This document shows positions 33,222 to 42,338 of a stretch of 64,000 bases of DNA, one piece after another. The position numbers and the translations under genes were made by a program. Each line of letters starts with the position of its first letter. The first letter of the stretch is position 1. Source of the stretch: Bacteroides helcogenes P 36-108 (GTDB lineage Bacteria; Bacteroidota; Bacteroidia; Bacteroidales; Bacteroidaceae); assembly GCF_000186225.1 (NCBI RefSeq), contig NC_014933.1, positions 3,100,001 through 3,164,000 on the forward strand. Reading direction: 5' to 3'. The notes under the pieces were generated by a model. That model worked only from the letters and a program-made list of their open reading frames with translations, was not told the DNA's origin and ran no database searches.

Positions 33222-33845
33222 ATGGAACTTATTTTAAAGTACTTCCCGGTTCTGACGGAAGAACAGAAAAAGCAATATGCCGCACTATATGACCTCTATC
33301 TGGACTGGAACTCTAAAATAAATGTGATTTCACGCAAAGATATCGACAACTTGTACGAGCACCATGTACTCCATTCATTGGGAATTGCCCAAGTGATCCG
33401 CTTCAAACCGGGAACAAGGATCATGGACCTCGGCACGGGAGGCGGCTTTCCGGGCATTCCACTCGCCATCCTCTTTCCCGAAGTACAATTCCACCTCATT
33501 GACAGCATCGGCAAAAAGATACGTGTGGCTGAAGAAGTTGCCGGAAGCATCGGCCTGAAGAACACCACCTTCAGACATGCGAGAGCCGAAGAAGAAAAAC
33601 AGACATTCGACTTCGTTGTGAGCCGCGCCGTGATGCCCCTGAGCGATTTAATGAAAATAATACGCAAAAACATATCGCCCAAGCAACAGAACGCATTGCC
33701 TAACGGATTGATCTGCCTGAAAGGCGGCGAACTGGCACATGAAGCAATGCCGTTGAAAAACAAAACTACAATGTGGGACATGAAGGAGTTCTTTGAAGAA
33801 GATTTTTTCCGGACAAAGAAGGTGGTACACGTCAGCAATTACTAA
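33222..33845 (+). CDS. rsmG: 16S rRNA (guanine-527-N7)-methyltransferase RsmG
   Basis: Methylates G527 of 16S rRNA using S-adenosylmethionine. 207 aa, normal length. Signatures: LYLDWNSKINVISRKDIDNL, YEHHVLHSLG, the SAM loop IMDLGTGGGFPGIPLAILFP (around residues 68-86) and FDFVVSRAVMPL. The gene was formerly named gidB. It follows the DUF3298 gene by 10 bp and precedes the MBL hydrolase by 27 bp, a likely operon. Confidence 0.97.
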   Translation: MELILKYFPVLTEEQKKQYAALYDLYLDWNSKINVISRKDIDNLYEHHVLHSLGIAQVIRFKPGTRIMDLGTGGGFPGIPLAILFPEVQFHLIDSIGKKIRVAEEVAGSIGLKNTTFRHARAEEEKQTFDFVVSRAVMPLSDLMKIIRKNISPKQQNALPNGLICLKGGELAHEAMPLKNKTTMWDMKEFFEEDFFRTKKVVHVSNY

Positions 33846-33872
33846 AACAAGATACAGTCATAAATCATAGAC

Positions 33873-34511
33873 ATGAAGATAAAGAGATTTGAATTTAACA
33901 TGTTTCCGGAGAACTGTTATGTACTTTGGGACGAAACAAACGAAGCGGTAGTCATCGATCCAGGCTGTTTCTATGAGGAAGAAAAGCAAGCGCTGAAAAA
34001 TTTTATCACCAACAACGGGCTGAACATAAAACATCTGTTGAATACACACCTGCATCTGGACCATATTTTCGGCAATCCGTTCATGCTGAAAGAATTCGGA
34101 TTGAAAGCGGAAGCCAACCAGGCGGATGAGTTCTGGATTGACGAAGCACCGAAACAGAGCCGCATGTTCGGTTTCCAGTTACAGGAACCTCCCGTACCAT
34201 TGGGAAACTATCTGCATGATGGCGACATCATCACTTTCGGCAACACAAAACTGGAGGCCATCCATGTGCCGGGGCATTCGCCGGGAAGTCTGGTATATTA
34301 TTGCGCCGCAGATCACTGCATGTTCTCCGGAGACGTACTGTTTCAAGGAAGCATAGGCCGCGCCGACCTTGCCGGAGGAAACTTTGACGAACTGATAGAA
34401 CATATTTGCAGCCGCCTTTTCGTGCTGCCCAATGAAACGGTTGTCTATCCGGGCCACGGAGCGCCGACTACCATAGGTATTGAAAAAGCGGAAAATCCGT
34501 TTTTCAGGTAA
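33873..34511 (+). CDS. Metallo-beta-lactamase-fold hydrolase (glyoxalase II-like)
   Basis: 212 aa. The zinc-binding motif is LLNTHLHLDHIFGNPFML (H-x-H-x-D-H, about residue 57), followed by VPGHSPGSLVYY (His), FSGDVLFQGSIGRADLAGGN (Asp) and VYPGHGAPTTIG (final His). That set is the complete glyoxalase II-type ligand pattern. The substrate could be S-lactoylglutathione-like or another thioester; Bacteroides lacks glutathione as far as is known, so I leave it general. It is cotranscribed with rsmG, and gcvP follows by 47 bp. Confidence 0.92.
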   Translation: MKIKRFEFNMFPENCYVLWDETNEAVVIDPGCFYEEEKQALKNFITNNGLNIKHLLNTHLHLDHIFGNPFMLKEFGLKAEANQADEFWIDEAPKQSRMFGFQLQEPPVPLGNYLHDGDIITFGNTKLEAIHVPGHSPGSLVYYCAADHCMFSGDVLFQGSIGRADLAGGNFDELIEHICSRLFVLPNETVVYPGHGAPTTIGIEKAENPFFR

Positions 34512-34558
34512 ATACCCCTTTTTTACACAGTAACAAAACTTTTAAATCATTTAAGCAT

Positions 34559-37408
34559 ATGAGAAACGATCTTTTGGCAAATCGCCACATTGGCATCAAT
34601 GAAAAAGAAGAGGCGCGGATGCTCCGCAAAATCGGAGTGGGAAGTCTGGAAGAACTGATAGACAAAACCATTCCGGCCAATATCCGCCTGAAAAAGCCAT
34701 TGGCTTTACCCGAAGCCATGACGGAATATGAATTCGGGCAGCATATCGCTGAATTGGCAGCCAAGAATAAGCTTTACACCACTTATATCGGCATGGGATG
34801 GTACAATACCATCACTCCTGCCGTGATTCAGCGAAATGTATTCGAAAATCCCGTATGGTACACTTCATACACCCCTTACCAAACGGAAGTTTCGCAAGGA
34901 CGCCTGGAAGCTCTGATGAATTTCCAGACCGCTGTATGTGACCTCACCGGTATGCCTCTGGCCAATTGCTCTTTACTGGACGAAGCCACCGCAGCCGCCG
35001 AAGCCGTAACGATGATGTATGCCCTGCGCCCGCGCGACATGCAGAAATCAGGGGCAAACGTAGTATTCGTGGATGAAGGCATCTTCCCGCAGACTCTGGC
35101 TGTGATGACTACCCGCGCCATCCCGCAGGGTATCGAACTGCGCACAGGCAAATACGCTGAAATGGAACTGACACCGGACATCTTTGCCTGCGTGCTGCAA
35201 TACCCCAATGCCAACGGAAATGTAGAAGATTACGGCACATTCGTGGAGAAAGCCCATGCTGCCAATTGCAAGGTGGCCGTGGCCGCCGACATATTGAGCC
35301 TCGCATTGCTCACCCCTCCGGGAGAATGGGGAGCAGATATCGTTTTCGGAACCACCCAACGGCTGGGCACACCCATGTTTTACGGCGGTCCGTCGGCAGC
35401 GTACTTTGCCACGCGTGACGAATACAAGCGGAACATGCCGGGACGTATTATCGGATGGTCCAAAGACAAATACGGAAAAACATGTTACCGGATGGCCCTG
35501 CAGACCCGTGAACAGCACATCAAGCGTGAAAAGGCAACATCCAACATCTGCACAGCACAGGCGCTGCTGGCTACGATGGCAGGCTTCTATGCCGTATATC
35601 ACGGTCCCGAAGGCATCCGGAACATCGCCGAACGCATCCACAGCATTGCCACATATCTGGAAAAAAGCATCAATGAATTAGGCTACAGGCAGGCCAATAC
35701 ACAATACTTCGGCACTCTGCGTTTTGAGTTGCCCGACACCATATCCGCACAGCAGATCCGTACCATTGCTCTGAGCAAGGAAGTAAACCTGCGCTACTTC
35801 AAAAATGGTGACGTAGGCATGAGCATTGATGAAACAACAGATATAGCCGCAGTAAACGTACTGATATCGATTTTTGCCATCGCCGCCGGAAAAGATTATT
35901 CCAAAACAAATGAGATACCGGAAACCTGCACCATCCCGCAATCGCTGCAACGCCGTAGTACATACCTGACGCATGAGGTGTTCAACAAATATCATACGGA
36001 GACTGAAATGATGCGCTACATCAAACGTCTGGATCGCAAAGACATTTCACTGACACACTCCATGATCTCACTTGGATCGTGCACCATGAAACTGAATGCG
36101 GCAGCCGAAATGCTGCCACTCAGCCGTCCCGAATTCATGAATATGCATCCGCTTGTTCCCGAAGATCAGGCGGAAGGTTATCGTGAACTGATACACAATC
36201 TGAGCGAAGAACTGAAAATCATAACAGGCTTTGCCGGCGTCAGCTTGCAGCCCAACTCCGGAGCAGCAGGAGAATACACAGGGCTTCGTGTAATCCGTGC
36301 CTATCAAGAAAGCATCGGCCAAGGCCACCGCAACAAAATACTGATACCGGCTTCGGCACACGGAACCAATCCCGCTTCGGCCATCCAGGCAGGATTTATC
36401 ACCGTCACCTGTGCCTGTGACGAACATGGCAATGTGGATATGAGCGATTTGCGGGCCAAAGCCGAAGAGAACAAAGAGTACCTTGCCGCACTGATGATCA
36501 CTTATCCCTCCACACACGGCATTTTTGAGACAGAAATCGTGGAGATCTGCCACATCATCCATGCCTGCGGCGCACAGGTATATATGGACGGCGCAAATAT
36601 GAACGCACAGGTAGGACTGACCAATCCCGGATTTATCGGTGCGGACGTCTGCCACCTGAACCTGCACAAAACCTTTGCCTCTCCCCACGGTGGCGGGGGA
36701 CCGGGTGTAGGCCCCATCTGCGTGGCCGAACATCTGGTTCCGTTCCTTCCGGGACACGAATTGTTCGGAAATACCGCCAACGAAGTGGCGGCAGCCCCTT
36801 TCGGCAGTGCAGGTATCTTGCCCATAACCTACGGTTACATCCGCATGATGGGAACGGAGGGACTGACACGCGCCACCAAGATCGCCATACTGAACGCCAA
36901 CTATCTGGCGGCATACTTCAACGAAACCTATGGCATTGTTTACCGTGGAGCGAACGGATTTGTAGGGCACGAAATGATTTTGGAATGCCGCAAGGTACAT
37001 GAAGAAACAGGAATCAGTGAAAATGACATAGCCAAACGTCTGATGGACTACGGATACCATGCTCCCACCCTTTCTTTCCCCGTGCACGGCACTCTGATGA
37101 TAGAACCTACGGAGAGTGAAAGCCTCGCCGAACTGGATAACTTCATCACCGTGATGCTGACCATCTGGAAGGAAATTCAGGAAGTGAAAGAAGGAAAGGC
37201 AGACAAGGAAGACAATGTACTGGTAAATGCTCCCCATCCCGAATATGAGGTGGTATCAGATAAATGGAATCATTGTTATTCGCGTGAAAAGGCTGCTTAT
37301 CCGACAGAGAGCGTACGTGAAAATAAATTCTGGATAAACGTAGCCCGCGTGGACAATACATTGGGTGACCGCAAGCTACTGCCGACGTGCTACGGATGCT
37401 TTGACTAA
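34559..37408 (+). CDS. gcvP: Glycine dehydrogenase (decarboxylating), P protein
   Basis: PLP-dependent decarboxylase of the glycine cleavage system; it passes the aminomethyl group to lipoylated GcvH. 949 aa, the one-chain form with an N-terminal half (about 1-450) and a catalytic C-terminal half (about 480-949). The PLP lysine is in HLNLHKTFASPHGGGGPGVG (near residue 702), and the second half starts with the typical HSMISLGSCTMKLNAAAEML. gcvT and gcvH are not in the window. The start ATG at 34559 gives MRNDLLANRHIGINEKEEAR. Confidence 0.98.
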   Translation: MRNDLLANRHIGINEKEEARMLRKIGVGSLEELIDKTIPANIRLKKPLALPEAMTEYEFGQHIAELAAKNKLYTTYIGMGWYNTITPAVIQRNVFENPVWYTSYTPYQTEVSQGRLEALMNFQTAVCDLTGMPLANCSLLDEATAAAEAVTMMYALRPRDMQKSGANVVFVDEGIFPQTLAVMTTRAIPQGIELRTGKYAEMELTPDIFACVLQYPNANGNVEDYGTFVEKAHAANCKVAVAADILSLALLTPPGEWGADIVFGTTQRLGTPMFYGGPSAAYFATRDEYKRNMPGRIIGWSKDKYGKTCYRMALQTREQHIKREKATSNICTAQALLATMAGFYAVYHGPEGIRNIAERIHSIATYLEKSINELGYRQANTQYFGTLRFELPDTISAQQIRTIALSKEVNLRYFKNGDVGMSIDETTDIAAVNVLISIFAIAAGKDYSKTNEIPETCTIPQSLQRRSTYLTHEVFNKYHTETEMMRYIKRLDRKDISLTHSMISLGSCTMKLNAAAEMLPLSRPEFMNMHPLVPEDQAEGYRELIHNLSEELKIITGFAGVSLQPNSGAAGEYTGLRVIRAYQESIGQGHRNKILIPASAHGTNPASAIQAGFITVTCACDEHGNVDMSDLRAKAEENKEYLAALMITYPSTHGIFETEIVEICHIIHACGAQVYMDGANMNAQVGLTNPGFIGADVCHLNLHKTFASPHGGGGPGVGPICVAEHLVPFLPGHELFGNTANEVAAAPFGSAGILPITYGYIRMMGTEGLTRATKIAILNANYLAAYFNETYGIVYRGANGFVGHEMILECRKVHEETGISENDIAKRLMDYGYHAPTLSFPVHGTLMIEPTESESLAELDNFITVMLTIWKEIQEVKEGKADKEDNVLVNAPHPEYEVVSDKWNHCYSREKAAYPTESVRENKFWINVARVDNTLGDRKLLPTCYGCFD

Positions 37409-37418
37409 AACAATGAGA

Positions 37419-37460
37419 GGGTGTGCATAAAAATATAGAATGCACACCCCTTTCTTTTAT
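37419..37460 (+). terminator. Rho-independent terminator after gcvP
   Basis: Perfect 10-bp stem GGGTGTGCAT/ATGCACACCC (37419-37428, 37440-37449), then CTTTCTTTT, 11 bp past the gcvP stop. Confidence 0.9.
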
Positions 37461-37475
37461 ACCACAAATAAGTTT

Positions 37476-38150
37476 ATGAGTACAACGCAGAGAAGAAAAA
37501 GAAACGGCCTCTTTTACAGTAAAGGCGAAGAAACCGTCAATAGCCTATCTCACGGCATAGGCATTGCAATGGCTGTTGTTGCAGGAGTTTTTTTTCTGGT
37601 GAAATGCTATCAGGCACAGAATGAGTGGGCTATACTCGGCATGTGGCTTTATCTCTTCGGCATGGGCGGCTCCTATCTTTCTTCCACCCTTTATCACTCC
37701 CTGAAACACCACAACCCGTGGAAAAGGCGGTTGCGGCACTGGGATCATGCGGCTATCTACTGGCATATTGCCGGAAGCTACTCCCCCATTACGCTGATTG
37801 CCCTGCGGAATGAAGGACTTTGGGGCTGGGGGCTGTTCTGTTTTGTCTGGCTATGCGCCATTGCAGGAACTGTCATCAGCTTCCGCAAGATGAAGGAACA
37901 CAGTTATCTTGAAACGGTATGCTACATCTTGATGGGACTGTCAGTGCTGGTTGTATTCAAACCTCTGTTTGCCGTTGCCGAGGTATCTGTATATTGGATC
38001 ATCGCCGAGGGAATATGCTACATCACCGGAGCCGTCTTCTATTCCATACGACGGGCAAGATATATGCACTCGGTTTTTCACTTTTTTGTTCTTGGCGGGT
38101 CGGCATGCCACCTCATGGCAGTATGGAACATCTTGGTGAAAATGCTGTGA
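37476..38150 (+). CDS. Hemolysin III-family (PAQR-like) membrane protein
   Basis: 224 aa from the ATG at 37476; the earlier in-frame ATG at 37440 falls in the gcvP terminator. Seven hydrophobic segments. The family pattern is clear: TVNSLSHGIGIAMAVVAGVF, LSSTLYHSLKHHNPWKRRLR, WDHAAIYWHIAGSYSPITL and, at the end, YMHSVFHFFVLGGSACHLMA. These conserved His, Ser and Asp residues form the zinc site of PAQR proteins. Physiological role in bacteria unclear (membrane lipid or ceramide-related). Convergent with the HpaII-like gene. Confidence 0.92.
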   Translation: MSTTQRRKRNGLFYSKGEETVNSLSHGIGIAMAVVAGVFFLVKCYQAQNEWAILGMWLYLFGMGGSYLSSTLYHSLKHHNPWKRRLRHWDHAAIYWHIAGSYSPITLIALRNEGLWGWGLFCFVWLCAIAGTVISFRKMKEHSYLETVCYILMGLSVLVVFKPLFAVAEVSVYWIIAEGICYITGAVFYSIRRARYMHSVFHFFVLGGSACHLMAVWNILVKML

Positions 38151-38159
38151 TCCGTTCGT

Positions 38160-39284
38160 CTATCTCTTTGTCAACCCTATCTTTACATTCAGCTTAAAAT
38201 AATAGACTCCATTCTCACGTTCCAGAAAACCGTATTTATCCTTATCAACGGAACTTTTCTCGAAACGGCTGTTCTGATAGAGGAAATCGGCAAATACCCG
38301 GTATTGGGAGCGATGATAACAAAGAACCCCTCCGTCGGCATCTGTAAATAAAATCCCCTCCACGGCCGAATCTGTACCGTTATAAATCTTTGCCGGACGC
38401 ATGCCCAAAGCAAGCGCCAGAAGGAACTGCTTCATTTTAAATTCATAGAAGCCATGTTTGTTTATCAGTTCATCCTTTATTTTCAGGACATTCATTTCTT
38501 TGACGCGTGCCGTCAATTCACTGACACGTGTAATGCCATCTAAATGCATGATACGCACCATCTCTGCCAGCATACGGGGAAAGTGAAGGTCTATCATCAG
38601 CAGGTTACAGCGAAAAACCCGGTCGGCCACGTCTGAATATTTCAAGACACCTCCGAGGCGTTCAATCATCAGCATGCGCTCGGCAACTTCAGCGGGAGAC
38701 TCCGGCAGGGCATTCACCTTATTGACAGTAGGTACGGCAAACTTTACTCCGCTTTGTTCCAATTTAAGATTGGCTGTACGACCACCGTCCAGCAAAGGGT
38801 TCATAGGACTGAGCCGACACCGGACGTTGAAGCCCGTCAAAGGAGCGTCGGAATGCCAAAAAGCAATGGAAAAGTCAGTACGATCTCCGGTCTTTGCTTC
38901 CAAGTCATAGATATTAATCGCGTCTAAAAAAGCCTCCAGTCCTTCGGATATTTCGATTTCTTCACCGGGAACGTTCTTCAACAGGTGTAATACGATTTCT
39001 GCCGCATCACTGAAATCACGGCGGGGAATAAGTTGCGGTTCTTTATCCGACGCTGTAAACGCTCCGTCTTTCTCCAAAGTACCACCTACTATGCGCACTC
39101 CTTCCTCTTCTATGTAATAACGGCGAGTACCGTCATGTTCTTCTCTTTGTATCAGCGCAATGAGCCAATACTTGGTTTCATCTTTACGAGCCTCGGAAGT
39201 ACCCATAGACACTTTGCCATCTGCCAGCAGACGGAAAAATGTATAGAGTTCACCCAACTCGCGTTTGGTAGCTTCAAATGCCAT
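38160..39284 (-). CDS. HpaII-like restriction endonuclease-family protein
   Basis: 374 aa. The N-terminus KRELGELYTFFRLLADGKVS and YWLIALIQREEHDGTRRYYI fit the HpaII restriction endonuclease family (C^CGG cutters) as I recall it, and GFNVRCRLSPMNPLLDGGRT resembles its GFSIKS-type core with the TLLNA segment. The lysine expected in that core appears to be Arg-Cys here, so cleavage activity is doubtful. HpaII itself is about 358 aa. No methyltransferase gene is nearby. yigZ lies 18 bp upstream on the same strand, so it is likely an operon partner. Assignment by pattern memory. Confidence 0.7.
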   Translation of the reverse strand: MAFEATKRELGELYTFFRLLADGKVSMGTSEARKDETKYWLIALIQREEHDGTRRYYIEEEGVRIVGGTLEKDGAFTASDKEPQLIPRRDFSDAAEIVLHLLKNVPGEEIEISEGLEAFLDAINIYDLEAKTGDRTDFSIAFWHSDAPLTGFNVRCRLSPMNPLLDGGRTANLKLEQSGVKFAVPTVNKVNALPESPAEVAERMLMIERLGGVLKYSDVADRVFRCNLLMIDLHFPRMLAEMVRIMHLDGITRVSELTARVKEMNVLKIKDELINKHGFYEFKMKQFLLALALGMRPAKIYNGTDSAVEGILFTDADGGVLCYHRSQYRVFADFLYQNSRFEKSSVDKDKYGFLERENGVYYFKLNVKIGLTKR

Positions 39285-39302
39285 ATAAACTTGACTTTTT
39301 AT

Positions 39303-39908
39303 TCATTCAACCTCCTCAAAACGCAAAGTCTCTACTTTTTCCAACCGCGCCCGTAGCTTCGACATCATAGAGCGACGGATGCGGAGTGTCATACAACAGT
39401 CCATATCATACGTCTGCCCCAGCATCTCCGGTTCCTCCTCCTTCACAATGCGCATTACATCGTTCATAAACGGGTACTCAAAAAGAACGGTAACTGTTTC
39501 ATCAACAGTTTTCTCTATGATTTCAGCGGCGGCTATGGCCTCGGCAGCGGCAGCCTTGTAGGCAACAATCAGTCCGCTTGTACCCAACTTGATACCTCCG
39601 AAATAACGGACCACGACAATCAAAATATCCGTCAGCTCATTGGAATTGATTTGTCCCAGAATAGGCTTGCCCGCCGTACCGGACGGCTCACCGTTATCAT
39701 TGGCACGAAAATCTTTTCGCTCATGTCCCAACATATAAGCATAGCATACGTGGCGGGCATCGTAATACTTCTTTTGATAAGTTTCCAGATGCCCCTTTAT
39801 TTCTTCTGCTGTACACACCGGCAAGGCAATAGCAATAAACTTACTACGCTTTTCTGTATAAACGCCCTCGGAAGCTGTTGCAATTGTTTTATAGGTATCT
39901 TCGCTCAT
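39303..39908 (-). CDS. yigZ: YigZ/IMPACT-family protein
   Basis: 201 aa from the ATG at 39908; a longer TTG start at 39935 overlaps the promoter and is rejected. Family signatures: EKRSKFIAIALPV, ARHVCYAYMLG, NDNGEPSGTAGKPILGQI (the UPF0029 motif), VVVRYFGGIKLGTSGLIVAY. The C-terminal ~70 residues are the EF-G-domain-IV-like DUF1949 part. Family role is linked to translation control and proline metabolism but is not settled in bacteria. Confidence 0.94.
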   Translation of the reverse strand: MSEDTYKTIATASEGVYTEKRSKFIAIALPVCTAEEIKGHLETYQKKYYDARHVCYAYMLGHERKDFRANDNGEPSGTAGKPILGQINSNELTDILIVVVRYFGGIKLGTSGLIVAYKAAAAEAIAAAEIIEKTVDETVTVLFEYPFMNDVMRIVKEEEPEMLGQTYDMDCCMTLRIRRSMMSKLRARLEKVETLRFEEVE

Positions 39909-39932
39909 GGTACGGTTTCTCTTTGCATCCGG

Positions 39933-39940
39933 CAAAGATA
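39933..39940 (-). promoter_or_regulatory. Probable yigZ promoter -7 element
   Basis: Minus strand TATCTTTG, exact TAnnTTTG, 24 bp upstream of the yigZ start codon. Confidence 0.6.
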
Positions 39941-39960
39941 CAATTATTTCGGCTTTTACT

Positions 39961-40005
39961 AAAAAAAAGAGGATAACTCATTTGACTGAAGTATCCTCGT
40001 TTTTT
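39961..40005 (-). terminator. Terminator after the serC-serA-DUF1015 operon
   Basis: 7-bp stem GAGGATA/TATCCTC (39969-39975, 39992-39998) with eight T downstream on the minus strand and six T on the plus strand. Confidence 0.75.
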
Positions 40006-40028
40006 CTTAATCTCTATACCGGATTCAT

Positions 40029-41276
40029 TTAGTCCAGCTTATGAATGATCAGACCCGAACGTAGTTTAGGCTCAAACCATGTAGTCTTGGGAGGCATAAT
40101 ATTACCCGTATCGGCAATGTCCATCAATTGCTTCATGGATACAGGATAAAGTGCCAAAGCTACTTTCATTTCACCGCTATCCACACGTTTCTTCAATTCA
40201 CCCAAGCCACGGATGCCGCCCACGAAATCAATGCGCTTATCTGAACGGAGATCCTTAATGCCGAGAATCTCATCTAAAATCAAGTTGGAAGAAATAGTAA
40301 CGTCCAATACACCGATAGGATCATTGTCATTATAGGTTCCCGGCTTGGCTGTGAGGCTATACCATTTCCCATCCAGATAAAGGGAGAAATTATGCAGACA
40401 GGCAGGCTTGTAAATATCAACACCTTGTTCTTCGACAGTGAAGTTCTTACTCAAAGCGGTAAGGAACTGTCCGGAAGTCAGTCCGTTGAGATCCTTCACT
40501 ACACGGTTGTAGTCGATAATAGTCAATTGATTGGCAGGAAAACAGACGGCCATAAAATAATTGTATTCTTCGTCACCACGGTGATTCGGATTCTGTCTGG
40601 CTTTCTCCGCCCCTACCAGTGCTGCGGCAGCGCTGCGATGATGACCGTCCGCTATATAAAGGGCAGGCATTTTGGCAAACTCTCCGGTAATAGAATCAAT
40701 ATCTTCCTGTTTGTCGATAATCCAGAAAGTATGACCGAAACCGTCACCCGGAGCAATGAAATCGTAAACCGGTTTCCCGACCGTATAGCGGGCTATGATT
40801 GCATCCAGTTTCTCATTATCAGGATAAGCAAAGAATACAGGCTCGATATTGGCATTATTCACACGGACATGCTTCATCCGGTCTTCTTCTTTGTCACGGC
40901 GGGTAAGTTCGTGCTTCTTGATGACACCGTTCATATAGTCGGGAACGTATGCGCCGACTACCAGACCATACTGTGTCTTACCGTTCATCGTCTGCGCATA
41001 GACATAATAGTTTTCCTTTTCATCCTGTACCAACCAGCCTTTATCCTGAAACATCCGGAAGTTCTCGGCAGCTTTCCGATAGACTCTTTCGTCATGTTCG
41101 TCCGTACCGACAGGAAAATCAATTTCGGGTTTAATGATATGATACAGGGATTTTTCGTTACCCGCTGCTTCTTCGCGTGCTTCTGCCGAATTCAGTACAT
41201 CGTATGGACGGGAAGCAACTTGTTCCACTAAATTCTGAGGAGGGCGGACACCCTTAAAAGGTTTAATTATTGCCAT
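40029..41276 (-). CDS. DUF1015-family protein
   Basis: 415 aa. Typical opening MAIIKPFKGVRPPQNLVEQV and ASRPYDVLNSAEAREEA, and the conserved YIADGHHRSAAAALVGAEKA segment (around residue 205-225). DUF1015 proteins are cytosolic and resemble a SpoU/ParB-kinase-like fold. In Bacteroidales the gene regularly follows serC and serA, suggesting a link to serine metabolism; members that phosphorylate free serine have been described, so a serine kinase role is possible here. 30 bp after serA. Confidence 0.92.
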   Translation of the reverse strand: MAIIKPFKGVRPPQNLVEQVASRPYDVLNSAEAREEAAGNEKSLYHIIKPEIDFPVGTDEHDERVYRKAAENFRMFQDKGWLVQDEKENYYVYAQTMNGKTQYGLVVGAYVPDYMNGVIKKHELTRRDKEEDRMKHVRVNNANIEPVFFAYPDNEKLDAIIARYTVGKPVYDFIAPGDGFGHTFWIIDKQEDIDSITGEFAKMPALYIADGHHRSAAAALVGAEKARQNPNHRGDEEYNYFMAVCFPANQLTIIDYNRVVKDLNGLTSGQFLTALSKNFTVEEQGVDIYKPACLHNFSLYLDGKWYSLTAKPGTYNDNDPIGVLDVTISSNLILDEILGIKDLRSDKRIDFVGGIRGLGELKKRVDSGEMKVALALYPVSMKQLMDIADTGNIMPPKTTWFEPKLRSGLIIHKLD

Positions 41277-41306
41277 AAATCGGAATGTGTTTTAATAGTA
41301 TTCATC

Positions 41307-42230
41307 TCACTTTTTGTTAACGCGGAACTTTTCACAACCGTTTTTCAGGAATCCCACAATCTGCTTGGCCGCTGCAATACCTGCGTTGATATTGGCTTCG
41401 GCAGTTTGTGCCCCCATCTTCTTCGGTGTGGAAAAATAACGCCCGGCAAACTTAGCCGCAAAAGCCTCATTGGCAGCAGGCATAATATCGGTCACGTATT
41501 TCAAGTCTGCACGTTCCTCCATCAGTTGGATCAATTCGGCTTCATTAATTACTTCTTTACGGGCCGTATTCACCAACAGACCGTTTTTCGGCATCTTGTT
41601 CACCAAGGCATAATTGATGGAATTCTTTGTTTCGGCAGTTGCAGGAATGTGTAGAGAAACAACGTCGCATGTGGCATAAAGCTCATCGGCGGATGCAACA
41701 GCTTTCACACCGTCTTTCTCGATTACTTCTTTCGGACAGAAAGCGTCGAAAGCGTAAATATCCATTCCGAAGCCTTTAGCGATACGGGCTACATTACGAC
41801 CTACATTACCATATGCATGGATACCCAGTTTCTTACCCATCAATTCCGTACCGGAAGTACCGTTATACATATTGCGCACAGCCATCACCATAAGACCGAA
41901 AGCCAATTCGGCCACAGCGTTGGAGTTTTGCCCGGGAGTATTCATTACACAGACACCGTGAGAAGTAGCAGCTTCCAGATCCACATTATCATAACCGGCC
42001 CCTGCACGCACTACAATTTTCAATTCGTTGGCTGCATCCAATACTTCGGCATCAATGATGTCGCTACGAATAATAATGGCATTGGCATCTTTCACTGCCT
42101 CCAGCAACTTTGCCTTCTCACCATATTTTTCAAGAAGCACAAGTTCATAACCTGCTGCTTCAATCTCCTTTCGAATACCGTCCACTGCAACTTTAGCAAA
42201 CGGCTTGTCTGTTGCGACTAATACTTTCAT
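41307..42230 (-). CDS. serA: D-3-phosphoglycerate dehydrogenase, short Bacteroidales type
   Basis: First step of serine synthesis (3-phosphoglycerate to 3-phosphohydroxypyruvate, NAD-linked). 307 aa with no ACT domain. The substrate-binding VVRAGAGYDNVDLEAATSHG, Rossmann KLGIHAYGNVGRNVARIAKG and arginine site LLVNTARKEVINEAEL are present. The catalytic histidine found in most relatives is replaced: the segment reads FSTPKKMGAQTAEANINAGI where TPHxGA-T is usual. The same change is known in the related short PGDH of Entamoeba and Bacteroides. It follows serC after a ~108-bp gap that holds an inverted repeat. Confidence 0.93.
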   Translation of the reverse strand: MKVLVATDKPFAKVAVDGIRKEIEAAGYELVLLEKYGEKAKLLEAVKDANAIIIRSDIIDAEVLDAANELKIVVRAGAGYDNVDLEAATSHGVCVMNTPGQNSNAVAELAFGLMVMAVRNMYNGTSGTELMGKKLGIHAYGNVGRNVARIAKGFGMDIYAFDAFCPKEVIEKDGVKAVASADELYATCDVVSLHIPATAETKNSINYALVNKMPKNGLLVNTARKEVINEAELIQLMEERADLKYVTDIMPAANEAFAAKFAGRYFSTPKKMGAQTAEANINAGIAAAKQIVGFLKNGCEKFRVNKK

Positions 42231-42252
42231 GATTCAAATGGTATTAAAAAAC

Positions 42253-42328
42253 TCACCACAGATTATACAGAAACCACAGATGTTTATCTAAAATAACCTG
42301 TGAAATCCTCCTGCCTAATCTGTGGTGA
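42253..42328. repeat. Inverted repeat TCACCACAGATTA ... TAATCTGTGGTGA between serC and serA
   Basis: Perfect 13-bp arms (42253-42265, 42316-42328) around a 50-base loop that contains a further ACCACAGATG/ACCTGTG partial match. Such CCACAGATTA repeats look like a dispersed intergenic family of Bacteroides. Confidence 0.65.
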
Positions 42329-42338
42329 ATAAATATTA

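Noticed and set aside
36068..37237. 389-codon open frame on the minus strand
   Set aside because: Antisense shadow of gcvP.
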